Positions 46,432-55,028 of a stretch of DNA of 64,000 bases are shown here, in pieces. The DNA is taken from positions 1 to 64,000 of the forward strand of contig NZ_JAUSNR010000024.1 of assembly GCF_030656345.1 (NCBI RefSeq). The letters run 5' to 3'. A model generated the notes under the pieces. It did not search any database and was not told the DNA's origin. It saw only the letters and a list, made by a program, of their open reading frames with translations. The first letter of the stretch is position 1. Every line of letters starts with the position of its first letter. This DNA is from Pseudotabrizicola sp. Lineage in GTDB: Bacteria > Pseudomonadota > Alphaproteobacteria > Rhodobacterales > Rhodobacteraceae. The translations under genes were made by a program, and so were the position numbers.

Positions 46432-46749
46432 TCAGTCCCGCCGCGCTGCCTTTTCCGCGATACCCGACAGCCCCGCGCGCCGGTCAAGCTCGGCCAGCAC
46501 ATCTGCCAGCGGCACATCGCGGGCGGCGAGCATCACCAGCAGGTGATACAGCACATCTGCCGCCTCTGACGTCAGTTTGGCACGGTCGCCCTTTACTGCT
46601 TCGATGATCGCCTCTATCGCCTCTTCGCCGAATTTCTCGGCGCATTTTTCCGGGCCCTTGGCCAGCAGCTTTGCGGTCCAGCTCGACTCGGGGTCTGCGC
46701 CCTTGCGTGCGGTGATGGTGGCTGACAGGCGGTTCAATGTATCGCTCAT
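46432..46749 (-). CDS. hisE: phosphoribosyl-ATP pyrophosphatase HisE
   Basis: HisE removes pyrophosphate from phosphoribosyl-ATP, the second step of histidine synthesis. The 105-residue protein has [33 protein letters not shown] near 22-55 (the EExxE-type metal site) and [21 protein letters not shown] near 58-78. It overlaps the hisF stop by four bases (ATGA). HisI is not in the window. Last gene of the leftward his group. Confidence 0.95.
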   Translation of the reverse strand: MSDTLNRLSATITARKGADPESSWTAKLLAKGPEKCAEKFGEEAIEAIIEAVKGDRAKLTSEAADVLYHLLVMLAARDVPLADVLAELDRRAGLSGIAEKAARRD

Positions 46750-47507
46750 GACAGCCGCACCGGAATGCCGGCGGCGGCCATGTGGGCCTTGGCCTGACCG
46801 ATGGTGAAGGTGCCGAAGTGGAAGATGCTCGCAGCCAGCACGGCGCTTGCGTGGCCTTCGGTCACCCCTTCGACCAGATGATCGAGCGTTCCGACACCGC
46901 CCGAGGCGATGACCGGGATCGACACCGCATCGGCGATGGCGCGGGTCAGGGGCAGGTTGTAGCCGCCCTTGGTGCCGTCACGGTCCATGCTGGTGAGCAG
47001 GATTTCCCCCGCGCCCTTGGCGGCGACGGTGCGGGCAAACTCCACCGCGTCGATGCCGGTAGGCTTGCGGCCGCCATGGGTGAAAATCTCCCATTTTCCG
47101 GCGGAAACGGTCTTGGCGTCTATGGCCACCACGATGCACTGGCTGCCGAAACGATCGGCGGCATCGGCCACCACATCGGGGTTGGCGACCGCCGCCGAAT
47201 TGAAGCTGACCTTATCGGCCCCCGCCAGCAGCAGCGCGCGCACATCATGATGCGTGCGCACGCCGCCACCCACGGTCAGCGGCATGAAGCATTGCTCGGC
47301 GGTCCGGGTCACCAGATCGAACATCGTGCCGCGATTCTCATGCGTGGCGTGGATATCAAGAAAGGTCAGCTCATCCGCGCCCGCCGCGTCATAGGCGCGC
47401 GCGGCCGCGACCGGATCACCCGCGTCGATCAGGTTGATGAAATTGACGCCCTTGACCACACGGCCATCGGCGACATCAAGGCAGGGGATGATGCGGGTTT
47501 TGAGCAT
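46746..47507 (-). CDS. hisF: imidazole glycerol phosphate synthase subunit HisF
   Basis: HisF is the cyclase that uses ammonia from HisH. The 253-residue TIM barrel begins [21 protein letters not shown] with the first catalytic Asp. It continues with [18 protein letters not shown] and [32 protein letters not shown]. The second catalytic Asp lies in [16 protein letters not shown] near 130. [16 protein letters not shown] completes the phosphate site. It lies 92 bases after hisA with a repeat element between. Confidence 0.97.
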   Translation of the reverse strand: MLKTRIIPCLDVADGRVVKGVNFINLIDAGDPVAAARAYDAAGADELTFLDIHATHENRGTMFDLVTRTAEQCFMPLTVGGGVRTHHDVRALLLAGADKVSFNSAAVANPDVVADAADRFGSQCIVVAIDAKTVSAGKWEIFTHGGRKPTGIDAVEFARTVAAKGAGEILLTSMDRDGTKGGYNLPLTRAIADAVSIPVIASGGVGTLDHLVEGVTEGHASAVLAASIFHFGTFTIGQAKAHMAAAGIPVRLS

Positions 47508-47543
47508 ATGCGGACCCTAGCGCGTGCGGGGGGCCGGGGAAAG

Positions 47544-47600
47544 GGGGCGCTGCCCCCCGCGCTGTGCGCGTCCCCCGGAGGAATTGGAAAAGCTGCACCT
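47544..47600. repeat. G/C hairpin plus GGAATTGGAAAAGCTGCACC element
   Basis: GGGGGCGCTGCCCCCC and a CCCCGCGCTGTGCGCGTCCCCC inverted segment end in GGAGGAATTGGAAAAGCTGCACC. This resembles the inverse of 8817-8876. It lies between hisA and hisF and touches the hisA stop. Confidence 0.5.
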
Positions 47601-48319
47601 CAGGCTTTGAGTGCCTGCAAAGCGGTTGCGAGATCAATGGCCCCGTCATAGAGCGCGCGGCCCGAGATGGCACCGGCGATGACGCCGGTTTCTTGCAGCG
47701 CCGCAAGGTCGGCCATGGAGGAGACGCCGCCCGATGCGATGACGGGGATGGAGACGGCACGGGCGAGGGCCTCGGTCGCAGGAATGTTGGGGCCTTGCAT
47801 CGCGCCGTCGCGGTCGATGTCGGTGTAGATGATCGCCGCCACCCCCGCGTCTTCAAAGCTGCGGGCGAGGTCGGTGGCCTGCACGGTGGTTTCCACCGCC
47901 CAGCCTTTGGTGGCGACAAAGCCTTTGCGGGCGTCGATGCCCACCGCAATCTTGCCCGGAAAAGCGCGGGCGGCGTCGCGCACCAGCGCGGGGTTTTCCA
48001 CCGCGACCGTGCCGAGGATCACGCGGGCGAGGCCCTTTTCCAGCCACATCTCTATCGTGGCCATGTCGCGGATGCCGCCGCCAAGCTGGGCGGGGACGGT
48101 GATGCGGCTCAGGATCGCCTCGACCGCGAGCGCGTTGACCGGCTGGCCTGCGAAGGCACCGTTCAGGTCGACCAGATGCAACCAGTCGCAGCCTGCGGCC
48201 TCAAACGCCGCGGCCTGTGCGGCCGGGTCATCGCCGAAGACGGTGGCGGCAGACATCTCGCCACGCAGCAGGCGGACGCAGTGGCCATCTTTCAGGTCGA
48301 TGGCAGGATAGAGGATCAT
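47600..48319 (-). CDS. hisA: phosphoribosylformimino-AICAR-P isomerase HisA
   Basis: HisA isomerises ProFAR to PRFAR. The start [20 protein letters not shown] gives 239 residues, the usual length, with the first catalytic Asp. The barrel goes on with [65 protein letters not shown] (second catalytic Asp) and [13 protein letters not shown]. The long open frame upstream was rejected because it runs under the DUF2147 gene on the other strand. Confidence 0.97.
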   Translation of the reverse strand: MILYPAIDLKDGHCVRLLRGEMSAATVFGDDPAAQAAAFEAAGCDWLHLVDLNGAFAGQPVNALAVEAILSRITVPAQLGGGIRDMATIEMWLEKGLARVILGTVAVENPALVRDAARAFPGKIAVGIDARKGFVATKGWAVETTVQATDLARSFEDAGVAAIIYTDIDRDGAMQGPNIPATEALARAVSIPVIASGGVSSMADLAALQETGVIAGAISGRALYDGAIDLATALQALKA

Positions 48320-48455
48320 AGCGCACCCAATTTCAGCTTTTCCCCCCTTTGGCATGGCAGGCCGCCGATGCCAAGAGGGCCGCGACCCGACGTCATGCTT
48401 GCAAGGCACGGGGCGGATTGCGGATGATCGGCACAGCTTCAGGGAGGAGCCCATC

Positions 48456-48857
48456 ATGAACAGATTCGCGAAACGGCTGGCACTGGCTGCTGCCGTGATT
48501 TTCACCGCTTCCGCCGCCCTTGCCGATCCGGCAGAGGGGGTCTGGAAGACCAAGCCGGATGACAATGGCAACTTTGGCCATGTGCAGGTGACCACCTGCG
48601 GGGCCGCCGTGTGCGGCACGCTGGTCAAGGCCTTTGACGGGGCAGGCAAAGAGATAAAATCCGACAATGTCGGCAAGCGGGTGGTCTGGGACATGCGGTC
48701 CAAAGGCGGCGGCGCTTATGGCGATGGCAAAGTCTGGTCACCCGACCGCAACAAGACCTACAACGGCAAGATGGTTCTGCAGGGCAACGGGCTGGCGATT
48801 TCGGGCTGCGTGCTGGGGATCTGCCGCGACGGCGGAACCTGGAGCCGGGTGAAATAG
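48456..48857 (+). CDS. exported DUF2147 family protein
   Basis: The 133-residue product has a clear signal peptide ([21 protein letters not shown], cleavage near 23) and the DUF2147 core: [20 protein letters not shown], then [13 protein letters not shown], a beta-rich middle, and [24 protein letters not shown] at the end. Four cysteines could form two disulfides. The role is unknown. It is inserted, in the opposite direction, between hisA and the hisH-glsA pair. Confidence 0.88.
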   Translation: MNRFAKRLALAAAVIFTASAALADPAEGVWKTKPDDNGNFGHVQVTTCGAAVCGTLVKAFDGAGKEIKSDNVGKRVVWDMRSKGGGAYGDGKVWSPDRNKTYNGKMVLQGNGLAISGCVLGICRDGGTWSRVK

Positions 48858-48929
48858 CAGAGATCGGGTTGAAACGGGGGGCGCGTGGCAGCAAGGGTTG
48901 CCGCGCGCCTTTTGCTTTGGGGGGACCTG

Positions 48930-49130
48930 ATGACAGATGCAGATTGGGCGGAACTGGTGGCACGGCGGGCGCGGCCCGGGGTGATCGAGGTGCTGAGCAC
49001 CGGGATCTTCTGCGGCTTTGGCTGCGTCGCGCGCACGCCCCCGCGCCGCAATGTGCGGCTGCTTGACAATGCGCCCGGGGCGATGGCGGCGGGCCTGCGG
49101 GCCTGCGGGCCTGCAAACGCTGTGGCGGTC
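48930..49130 (+). other. possible short or decayed ORF after DUF2147 gene
   Basis: An open frame starts MTDADWAELVARRARPGVIEVL and looks protein-like for about 60 residues (STGIFCGFGCVA). It then meets a three-fold GCGGGCCT repeat near 49090-49113, after which the sense frame runs under glsA and looks random. It may be a gene truncated or frameshifted at the repeat, or not a gene. Nothing else is seen in 48858-49128. Confidence 0.2.
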
Positions 49131-50049
49131 AGCCGAAGACCGACCAGCCGGTGGCCAGGGCCAGCCGCTCCATCGCGTCAGCCCCCAGTTTGGAATTGCC
49201 CTGAGCGTTCAGACCCGGCGACCACACCGCAATGCTGGCGCGTCCTGGTGCAATGGCCAGGATGCCACCGCCGACCCCGGATTTGCCGGGCAGGCCGACG
49301 TTATAGGCGAAATCGCCCGAGGCGTCGTAATGGCCGCAGGTCAGCATCAGCGCGTTGATCCGGCGCACGCGTGATGGCGACACCAGACGCGGCGCAGTGT
49401 CGAACCCCGCCAGAAAGCGCCCGGCGCGGGCCAGTTGCACGCAGGTCATCTCCACCGCGCATTGGTGGCAATAGGTGCCGATGGTCAGCGCTGTCGGGTT
49501 TTGCAGATTGCCATGTGCGGCCATGAATTCCGCCATCGCGATATTGCGATGCGCATGGGCCAGTTCCGACAGGGCGACAGCCTTGTCGATATGGATATCG
49601 TCATCTTCGGCGGCGCTGCGCAGGAACTGCAGCACCTCTGCCAGCACGTCGCGCGGTTGCAACCCGTGCAGGATGGCATCTGTCACCGCGATGGCACCGG
49701 GGTTGACGAACGGGTTGCGCGGGATGCCGTTGTTCTGCTCCAGCGCGACGATGGAATTGAAGGCCAGCCCCGAAGGCTCTCGCCCCACCCGGACCCAGAG
49801 ACTGTCGCCCAGACGGCCAAGGGCGATGGCGAGGGTGAAGACCTTGGAGATTGACTGGATCGAGAAGGGTGTTGTGGCATCGCCTGCGTGCAGGGTCTCC
49901 CCGCCGGGCAGGCAGACGGCAATGCCGAACTGGCCGGGATCGATGCAGCCCAGTTCGGGGATATAGGTGGCGGGCGCGCCCCGGTCGGTCGCGGCCGCCA
50001 TGTCATGTGCGATTTCGTCAAGGATCGGCTGCAGATCAGCCGGGGTCAT
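49129..50049 (-). CDS. glsA: glutaminase GlsA
   Basis: The serine-dependent glutaminase converts glutamine to glutamate and ammonia. The 306-residue protein has YIPELGCIDPGQFGIAVCLPGG near 30 and the catalytic SxxK in FSIQSISKVFTLAIALGRLG near 65. EPSGLAFNSIVALEQNNGIPRNPFVNPGAIAV is near 95-127 and SGDFAYNVGLPGKSGVGGGILAIAPG near 250. ATG at 50049 overlaps the hisH stop by four bases (ATGA); another Met nine bases upstream is possible. Its place directly after hisH is unusual. Confidence 0.95.
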   Translation of the reverse strand: MTPADLQPILDEIAHDMAAATDRGAPATYIPELGCIDPGQFGIAVCLPGGETLHAGDATTPFSIQSISKVFTLAIALGRLGDSLWVRVGREPSGLAFNSIVALEQNNGIPRNPFVNPGAIAVTDAILHGLQPRDVLAEVLQFLRSAAEDDDIHIDKAVALSELAHAHRNIAMAEFMAAHGNLQNPTALTIGTYCHQCAVEMTCVQLARAGRFLAGFDTAPRLVSPSRVRRINALMLTCGHYDASGDFAYNVGLPGKSGVGGGILAIAPGRASIAVWSPGLNAQGNSKLGADAMERLALATGWSVFG

Positions 50050-50684
50050 GGCTTCCATTGCAGGAAATTGGCAATCAGGCGCAAGCCGGTGGCCTGCGAT
50101 TTTTCCGGGTGGAACTGGGTGCCGACCATGGTGCCCCGCCCGATGATCGCGGTGACATCACCGGCATAATCGACATGGGCCAGACGCTGGGCCGGATCGG
50201 ATACCCGGAAGTGGTAGGAGTGCACGAAATAGGCGTGATCGCCGGTTTCGATCCCCGCCAGCACCGGGTGGGGGTGGTCGATCACCAGATCATTCCAGCC
50301 CATATGCGGGACTTTCAGGCTGGGGTCGGCGGGGGCGATCTTCACCACCTCGCCCGGGACCCAGTCAAAGCCTTTGGTGTCAGCGTATTCGCGGCCCCGG
50401 CTCGCCATCATCTGCATGCCGACGCAGATGCCGAGGAAGGGGCGGGCCTTGGTCGTGACCGCCTCTTCAATCGCCTCAAACAGCCCGCCGACATCGCCGA
50501 GCGCCCGACGACAGGCTGGGAAGGCACCGTCACCGGGCAGCACGATGCGGTCGGCGCAGGCGACATCTTCGGGGCGGGATGTCACGAGGACATCACCGCC
50601 GCCGACCTCTGCCGCCATGCGCTGGAACGCCTTTTCGGCAGAGTGCAGGTTGCCGCTATCGTAATCGACGAGGACGGTGAGCAT
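50046..50684 (-). CDS. hisH: imidazole glycerol phosphate synthase subunit HisH
   Basis: HisH is the class I glutamine amidotransferase that feeds ammonia to HisF. The 212-residue protein starts MLTVLVDYDSGNLHSAEKAF. It has VLPGDGAFPACRRAL near 48, the nucleophile Cys in PFLGICVGMQMMASRG near 85, and the His-Glu pair in GTQFHPEKSQATGLRL near 190. It is co-translated with glsA and preceded by hisB 71 bases upstream. Confidence 0.96.
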   Translation of the reverse strand: MLTVLVDYDSGNLHSAEKAFQRMAAEVGGGDVLVTSRPEDVACADRIVLPGDGAFPACRRALGDVGGLFEAIEEAVTTKARPFLGICVGMQMMASRGREYADTKGFDWVPGEVVKIAPADPSLKVPHMGWNDLVIDHPHPVLAGIETGDHAYFVHSYHFRVSDPAQRLAHVDYAGDVTAIIGRGTMVGTQFHPEKSQATGLRLIANFLQWKP

Positions 50685-50701
50685 GGTTCTGGGCCCTTGG
50701 C

Positions 50702-50750
50702 ACCCCGCGGGGCTGTGGGAGCCTCCGGCGGGGATATTTGAAGACTGAAA
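50702..50750. repeat. GGGATATTTG repeat element between hisB and hisH
   Basis: GGGAGCCTCCGGCGGGGATATTTGAAGACTGAAAATGGG is a variant of the family, with a small stem (GGAGCCTCC) before GGGATATTTG. It lies in the 71-base gap between hisB and hisH. Confidence 0.45.
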
Positions 50751-50755
50751 ATGGG

Positions 50756-51343
50756 TTAGAGCGCGCCTTTGGTCGAGGGCAGCTGGCCTGCCATGCGGGG
50801 GTCGGGTTCGACCGCCATGCGCAGGGCGCGGGCGACGGCTTTGAACGCGGCCTCAGCGATGTGGTGGCTGTTCAACCCATGGACGCGGTCGATGTGCAGG
50901 GTGATGCCGCCGTGGGTGGCAAAGCCCTGAAAGAATTCGCGCACCAGTTCGGTGTCGAAGGTGCCGATCTTTGCGGTCGGGAAATCGACGTTCCAGACAA
51001 GGAACGGCCGGGCCGACAGGTCCAGCGCGCAGGTGATCTGGGTGTCGTCCATCGCAAGCGCGAAATGGCCATAACGGCGGATGCCGGTCTTGTCGCCAAG
51101 TGCGCGCGTCAGCGCCTGACCCAGCGCTATGCCGCAGTCTTCCACCGTGTGGTGATCGTCGATGTGCAGGTCGCCCTTGGCCTGCAGGGTGATGTCGATC
51201 AGGGAATGGCGGGCAAGCTGGTCGAGCATATGGTCGAAGAACCCGACACCGGTGTTCACGTCATACTGGCCGGTGCCGTCGAGGTTGATCGCGACCGCAA
51301 TCTCGGTCTCGGCGGTTTTGCGGGTGATTTCGGCGGTGCGCAT
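50756..51343 (-). CDS. hisB: imidazoleglycerol-phosphate dehydratase HisB
   Basis: HisB dehydrates imidazole glycerol phosphate. The start [19 protein letters not shown] gives 195 residues, the monofunctional length (no phosphatase domain). The two metal-site repeats are visible: [17 protein letters not shown] and [19 protein letters not shown]-like [18 protein letters not shown], and [21 protein letters not shown] near the end. It is first of the leftward his group and lies 32 bases from the end of the metal transporter operon on the same strand. Confidence 0.97.
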   Translation of the reverse strand: MRTAEITRKTAETEIAVAINLDGTGQYDVNTGVGFFDHMLDQLARHSLIDITLQAKGDLHIDDHHTVEDCGIALGQALTRALGDKTGIRRYGHFALAMDDTQITCALDLSARPFLVWNVDFPTAKIGTFDTELVREFFQGFATHGGITLHIDRVHGLNSHHIAEAAFKAVARALRMAVEPDPRMAGQLPSTKGAL

Positions 51344-51375
51344 CGGCGTGCCCTTTTGGCTTGGGGATCGCGGTC

Positions 51376-52245
51376 TTATAGGGCGACGCGGGCGCGATGG
51401 GAAGCGATCAGCGCAGACCCCGCAAGCATGAGGCCCGACACCGTGGCGATCATGCCAGAGGCCGACAGGGTGAAGGGCAGCCCCACCCACAGCGGCGCAT
51501 AGCCTGCAAGAATATAGCCAATCAGCGCCGAGGCGACGGCGAAGCTGAGCGAGGCCGCGAGTTGCGCGGGCAAGGTGCGGGTCAGCAGCCGCGCCGAAGC
51601 GGCAGGGCAGATCAGCATGGCGATGGTGAGGATCGAGCCTACGGCCTGAAAGGCGGCCACCGCTGCAAGGGCGGTGGCAGCAGTCAGTCCGGCACGCAGC
51701 CAGGCGACGGGGATGCCTTGGGTTTGGGCAAAGACCGGGTCAAAAGTCGCCAGCACCAGAGGCCGCCAGACCAGCCGCAGCGCGATGGCAAGGCCCGCCG
51801 CAATCAGGGTCAGGCGCAGCAGTTCGGGCGGAGGGGCACCCAGCCAGATCAGGCTTTCCAGATTGCCATAAAGCGCGTGTTCGACATCCAGATGCACGCC
51901 CGAGGTGCCGGTGGTTTCCAGCAGCACCACGCCAAGCGCAAACATCGTGGTGAAGACCACGGCCATCGCCGCCCCCGGCTCCAGCTGCGCGCGGCGGGTG
52001 ACCCATTCGATCAGCAGCGCCGACAGCCCCGCCGCAACCAGCGCCCCTGCCCCCATCACCACGCCGCTGCCAGATCCGGTCAGCAGGAAGGCCGCGACAA
52101 TGCCGGGCAGGACCACATGGCTCATGGCGTCGCCCAGCATGGCGCGGCGCGACAGCAGCAGGAAATTGCCGGGCAGTACGCAGGCAATGGCGGCGAGCGA
52201 TGCGATCAGCATCGGCGGCAGCGAGAACAGCAGGAATTCATCCAT
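51376..52245 (-). CDS. sitD: metal ABC transporter permease (SitD-like)
   Basis: The 289-residue protein has about eight membrane segments and the family signatures [23 protein letters not shown] near 28-50 and [22 protein letters not shown] near 165, followed by the helices near [21 protein letters not shown]. It is one of two permeases in a four-gene Mn/Zn (ABC-3 family) operon. It overlaps sitC by eight bases. The order binding protein, ATPase, permease, permease matches sitABCD. Confidence 0.9.
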   Translation of the reverse strand: MDEFLLFSLPPMLIASLAAIACVLPGNFLLLSRRAMLGDAMSHVVLPGIVAAFLLTGSGSGVVMGAGALVAAGLSALLIEWVTRRAQLEPGAAMAVVFTTMFALGVVLLETTGTSGVHLDVEHALYGNLESLIWLGAPPPELLRLTLIAAGLAIALRLVWRPLVLATFDPVFAQTQGIPVAWLRAGLTAATALAAVAAFQAVGSILTIAMLICPAASARLLTRTLPAQLAASLSFAVASALIGYILAGYAPLWVGLPFTLSASGMIATVSGLMLAGSALIASHRARVAL

Positions 52246-53095
52246 CGCGCTTGCCCCGGATCAGCAGCGTCAGCGCGAAACCGCCCGCCGCCAGCAGCAC
52301 GATCACCGGGCCGGTGGGCAGGTCGGGTACCGAGGCCGAAATGGCAGCACCAGTGTAGCCGCAGGCGGCCCCGATCAGCGCTGACAGGGAGGCGGTGCCG
52401 GTGACGGTCGTGCTCCACATCCTTGCCGTCACGGCGGGGGTGACCAGCAGTGCCACGATCAGGATCAGCCCGGTCACGTTCAGCCCGACCAGCACCACCG
52501 CCAGCACCAGCGCCATCAGCGCCGCGTCCATCCGGCGCGGCCTGACACCCATCATCTGCGCGTGCAGCGGATCGAAGGCGACCATGGCCAGCGGACGGCG
52601 CAGCGCCCAGAGCGCGCAGGTGACGGCCAGGCCGCCAAAGCCGATCACCAGCGCATCGGCGCGCAGCATCCCGGCGGTGGAGCCGAGCAGCACGGTTTCC
52701 AACCCCGCCGGGCGGCCGGTGCCAAGGCCCTGAATGAGCGTCAGAATCACGATGCCCGCGCCGTAAAAACTGGCCAGCACCGCACCCGTGGCAGCGTCTT
52801 CGTGCATCTGGCGGGCAAGGCGCTGCACCGCCCAAAGGCCCGCAGCGGCGGTCAGGGCCGCGCCCAGCATCAGCCCCGGCAGAAAGCGGCCATCGCCGCC
52901 AAGCGCCACCATGGCCAGAAAGGCCAGACCTATGCCCGGCAGGGTGGCATGGGCCATCGCATCCGACATCAGTGCGCGGCGGCGCAGGGTCAGGAACGCG
53001 CCCGCAGCCCCGGCCGCCGCGCCCAGCAGGGCGGCCCCAAGGCTGACCAGCGCGGCGTTGTAACCGGCTTGCAGCAGCAGGGCCTGCCAGATCAT
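52238..53095 (-). CDS. sitC: metal ABC transporter permease (SitC-like)
   Basis: The 285-residue protein has about eight membrane segments and FLTLRRRALMSDAMAHATLPGIGLAFL near 35-60, the signature of the ABC-3 metal permeases. AMVAFDPLHAQMMGVRPRRMDAAL is near 170-195 and LTGLILIVALLVTPAVTARM-type helices follow. It overlaps sitB by four bases and sitD by eight, so translation is coupled. Confidence 0.9.
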   Translation of the reverse strand: MIWQALLLQAGYNAALVSLGAALLGAAAGAAGAFLTLRRRALMSDAMAHATLPGIGLAFLAMVALGGDGRFLPGLMLGAALTAAAGLWAVQRLARQMHEDAATGAVLASFYGAGIVILTLIQGLGTGRPAGLETVLLGSTAGMLRADALVIGFGGLAVTCALWALRRPLAMVAFDPLHAQMMGVRPRRMDAALMALVLAVVLVGLNVTGLILIVALLVTPAVTARMWSTTVTGTASLSALIGAACGYTGAAISASVPDLPTGPVIVLLAAGGFALTLLIRGKRDG

Positions 53096-53880
53096 GCGGC
53101 GGGCCTTCGGGTAGGTTCGGCAGGGTCCAGCATCAGGGCGGGGCCATAGGCCTGCGCCAGTGCGGCGCGGGTGAAGGTATCGGCCACCGGACCTTCGGCG
53201 ACGGTGCGGCGGTTCATCAGCAGCACCCGGTCGAAATAGGCGGCCACCGTAGACAGGTCATGATGCACGGCGACGATCGTCGCCCCGCCGTCGCGCAGCG
53301 ATTTCAGCACCCCGATGATCGCAGCCTCGGTCGCGGCATCGACCCCGGCAAAGGGTTCGTCGAGCAGGAACAGATCCGCCCCCTGCGCCAAGGCGCGGGC
53401 CAGAAACACCCGTTGTTGCTGGCCGCCCGACAGGGCACCGATCTGGCGGCGGGCGAAATCCTGCATGCCGACGCGGGCCAGTGCCCCCATGGCATGCGCC
53501 GTCATCCGCCTGTCAATCCGGCCCAGCAGCCCGGTTTTGCGATAGCAGCCCATCAGCACCACGTCGATCACCCGGACCGGAAAGCTCCAGTCCACCGCCG
53601 CGCGTTGCGGCACATAGGCAATGCGGGGCATCGCCTGTGCCACCGGAACCCCGAAGGCGGCGACGGTGCCCTGCGCCTCGACCAGACCGAGTACGGATTT
53701 CAGGAAGGTGGATTTACCCGCCCCATTTGGGCCGATGATGGCGGTCATGCTGCCGATGGGGAAGTCAGCGGACGCCCCATCGAGTGCCAGCACATCGTTG
53801 TAGCGCAGGGTCAGACCCTGCACGGCAAGCGCGGTTTGGACCTTGGCCTGCACCGGCCTGCCTGCGCCATCCTCAGCCAT
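53092..53880 (-). CDS. sitB: metal ABC transporter ATPase (SitB-like)
   Basis: The 262-residue protein has Walker A IGPNGAGKSTFLKSVLGLV near 48, the Q-loop YVPQRAAVDWSFPVRVIDVVLMG near 90, the signature LSGGQQQRVFLARALAQGAD near 148, Walker B LFLLDEPFAGVDA, and the switch VAVHHDLSTV near 207. It powers uptake through the two permeases. It overlaps sitA by eight bases. Confidence 0.93.
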   Translation of the reverse strand: MAEDGAGRPVQAKVQTALAVQGLTLRYNDVLALDGASADFPIGSMTAIIGPNGAGKSTFLKSVLGLVEAQGTVAAFGVPVAQAMPRIAYVPQRAAVDWSFPVRVIDVVLMGCYRKTGLLGRIDRRMTAHAMGALARVGMQDFARRQIGALSGGQQQRVFLARALAQGADLFLLDEPFAGVDAATEAAIIGVLKSLRDGGATIVAVHHDLSTVAAYFDRVLLMNRRTVAEGPVADTFTRAALAQAYGPALMLDPAEPTRRPAA

Positions 53881-54844
53881 GTGCGGCCAGGGCCCCAGAG
53901 GCCCCCCGCTCTGGCGCCGTACCGCCCAGTGCGCGGGTGATGGATGTGGCGTTGTGATCCATCATGCCGACCCAGGTGCCTTCATAGCTGCCGTCCGGCC
54001 CCATGGCGTCGGAAAACAGCTCCCCCCCGATGCGGACAGTATGGCCGCGGGCCGCGGCCCCTTCAATCAGCGCGCGCAGGGCGCGGTCAGAGACCGAGCT
54101 TTCGACAAACACCGCAGGCACCTGCCGGGCGACCAGCAGATCAACCAGTTCGGCAATGCGCGACAGACCGGCCTCGGAATCAGTGGAAATGCCCTGAACG
54201 CCTTCCACCTCCAGCCCGAAGGCGCGACCGAAATAGGCGAAGGCGTCATGGGCGGTGACCAGCAGACGCGATCCGGCGGGAATAGTATCGAGCGCCGTTT
54301 TGGCATAGCTTGCAATCGCCTCAACCTCGGCCCGGTAGGCGGTGCCACGCGCGGCCACATCGGGGGCGAAGGCGGCCAGCGTCGGCTCCATCGCCTGACT
54401 GACCTGCGCCCAGAGTGCGGGGTCAAACCAGATATGCGGGTCGGGACGGTCGGGATAGGCGGGATCGGCCAGCAAAAGGTCGGCTGGCAGGGTTTCGGCC
54501 ACGGCCAGCACGGGAGAGTTTTGCGACAAGCCCGCCATCAGCTTGGCGAACTGCGCCTCAAGGTTCAGCCCGTGCCAGAGCACCAGATCGGCGCGCGACA
54601 GGGTCAGGATATCATTGCGGGTGGGCCGGTGGCCATGCGGGTCCATCCCCGGCCCGATCAGCGCGGTGACCGGCAGACCAGTCAGCGCCCGCGCGGCATC
54701 GGCGATCATGCCCGTCGTGGCGACGATGCGGGGCACCGTGTCGGCACCGGCAACGCGCGGGGCAATCGTCAGACCGGGCGCAAGGGCCGCTGCCATCAGC
54801 CCGATAAATCTGCGTCGCGCCAGCATGAGAGGTGTCCTGAGCAA
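53873..54844 (-). CDS. sitA: metal ABC transporter substrate-binding protein (SitA-like)
   Basis: The 323-residue periplasmic protein has a twin-arginine-like signal region (LARRRFIGLMAAALAPGLTIAP). Metal ligands fit the Mn/Zn cluster-9 binding proteins: His in IGPGMDPHGHRPTRND near 70, His in DRPDPHIWFDPALW near 135, Glu in AVFVESSVSDRALR near 235, and Asp in GGELFSDAMGPDG near 280. The lack of a His-rich loop favours manganese over zinc. First gene of the operon, with two Fur/Mur-like sites upstream. Confidence 0.9.
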   Translation of the reverse strand: MLRTPLMLARRRFIGLMAAALAPGLTIAPRVAGADTVPRIVATTGMIADAARALTGLPVTALIGPGMDPHGHRPTRNDILTLSRADLVLWHGLNLEAQFAKLMAGLSQNSPVLAVAETLPADLLLADPAYPDRPDPHIWFDPALWAQVSQAMEPTLAAFAPDVAARGTAYRAEVEAIASYAKTALDTIPAGSRLLVTAHDAFAYFGRAFGLEVEGVQGISTDSEAGLSRIAELVDLLVARQVPAVFVESSVSDRALRALIEGAAARGHTVRIGGELFSDAMGPDGSYEGTWVGMMDHNATSITRALGGTAPERGASGALAAHG

Positions 54845-54868
54845 GGGGTTTTTACAATTTCAGACTTA

Positions 54869-54913
54869 TGCGAATTATTCTCAATGTCAATAGTTTTGCG
54901 AACCATTCTCAAT
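54869..54913. promoter_or_regulatory. two tandem Fur/Mur-like sites upstream of sitABCD
   Basis: TGCGAATTATTCTCAAT (54869-54885) and TGCGAACCATTCTCAAT (54897-54913) are 28 bases apart and differ at two positions. Each combines a TGCGAA half with an ATTCTCAAT half, as in the operators of Fur-family manganese regulators (Mur) in alphaproteobacteria. They lie 25-69 bases upstream of sitA in an A/T-rich stretch. Binding by Mur is inference. Confidence 0.6.
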
Positions 54914-55028
54914 ATCATACCGCCGCAGATTGCGCGTGCCACTGCCCGGCATCGGCTTTCACAGGCTCGCAAACCCCGCTACACATCGTTTAAGCGCCTG
55001 TGAGGCAGGCAAAACAGCGGGAGACCCG

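Noticed and set aside
48320-48703. N-terminal extension of HisA
   Set aside because: The open frame continues upstream, but it lies antisense to the DUF2147 gene and adds 128 residues absent from the family. [12 protein letters not shown] is the normal start.
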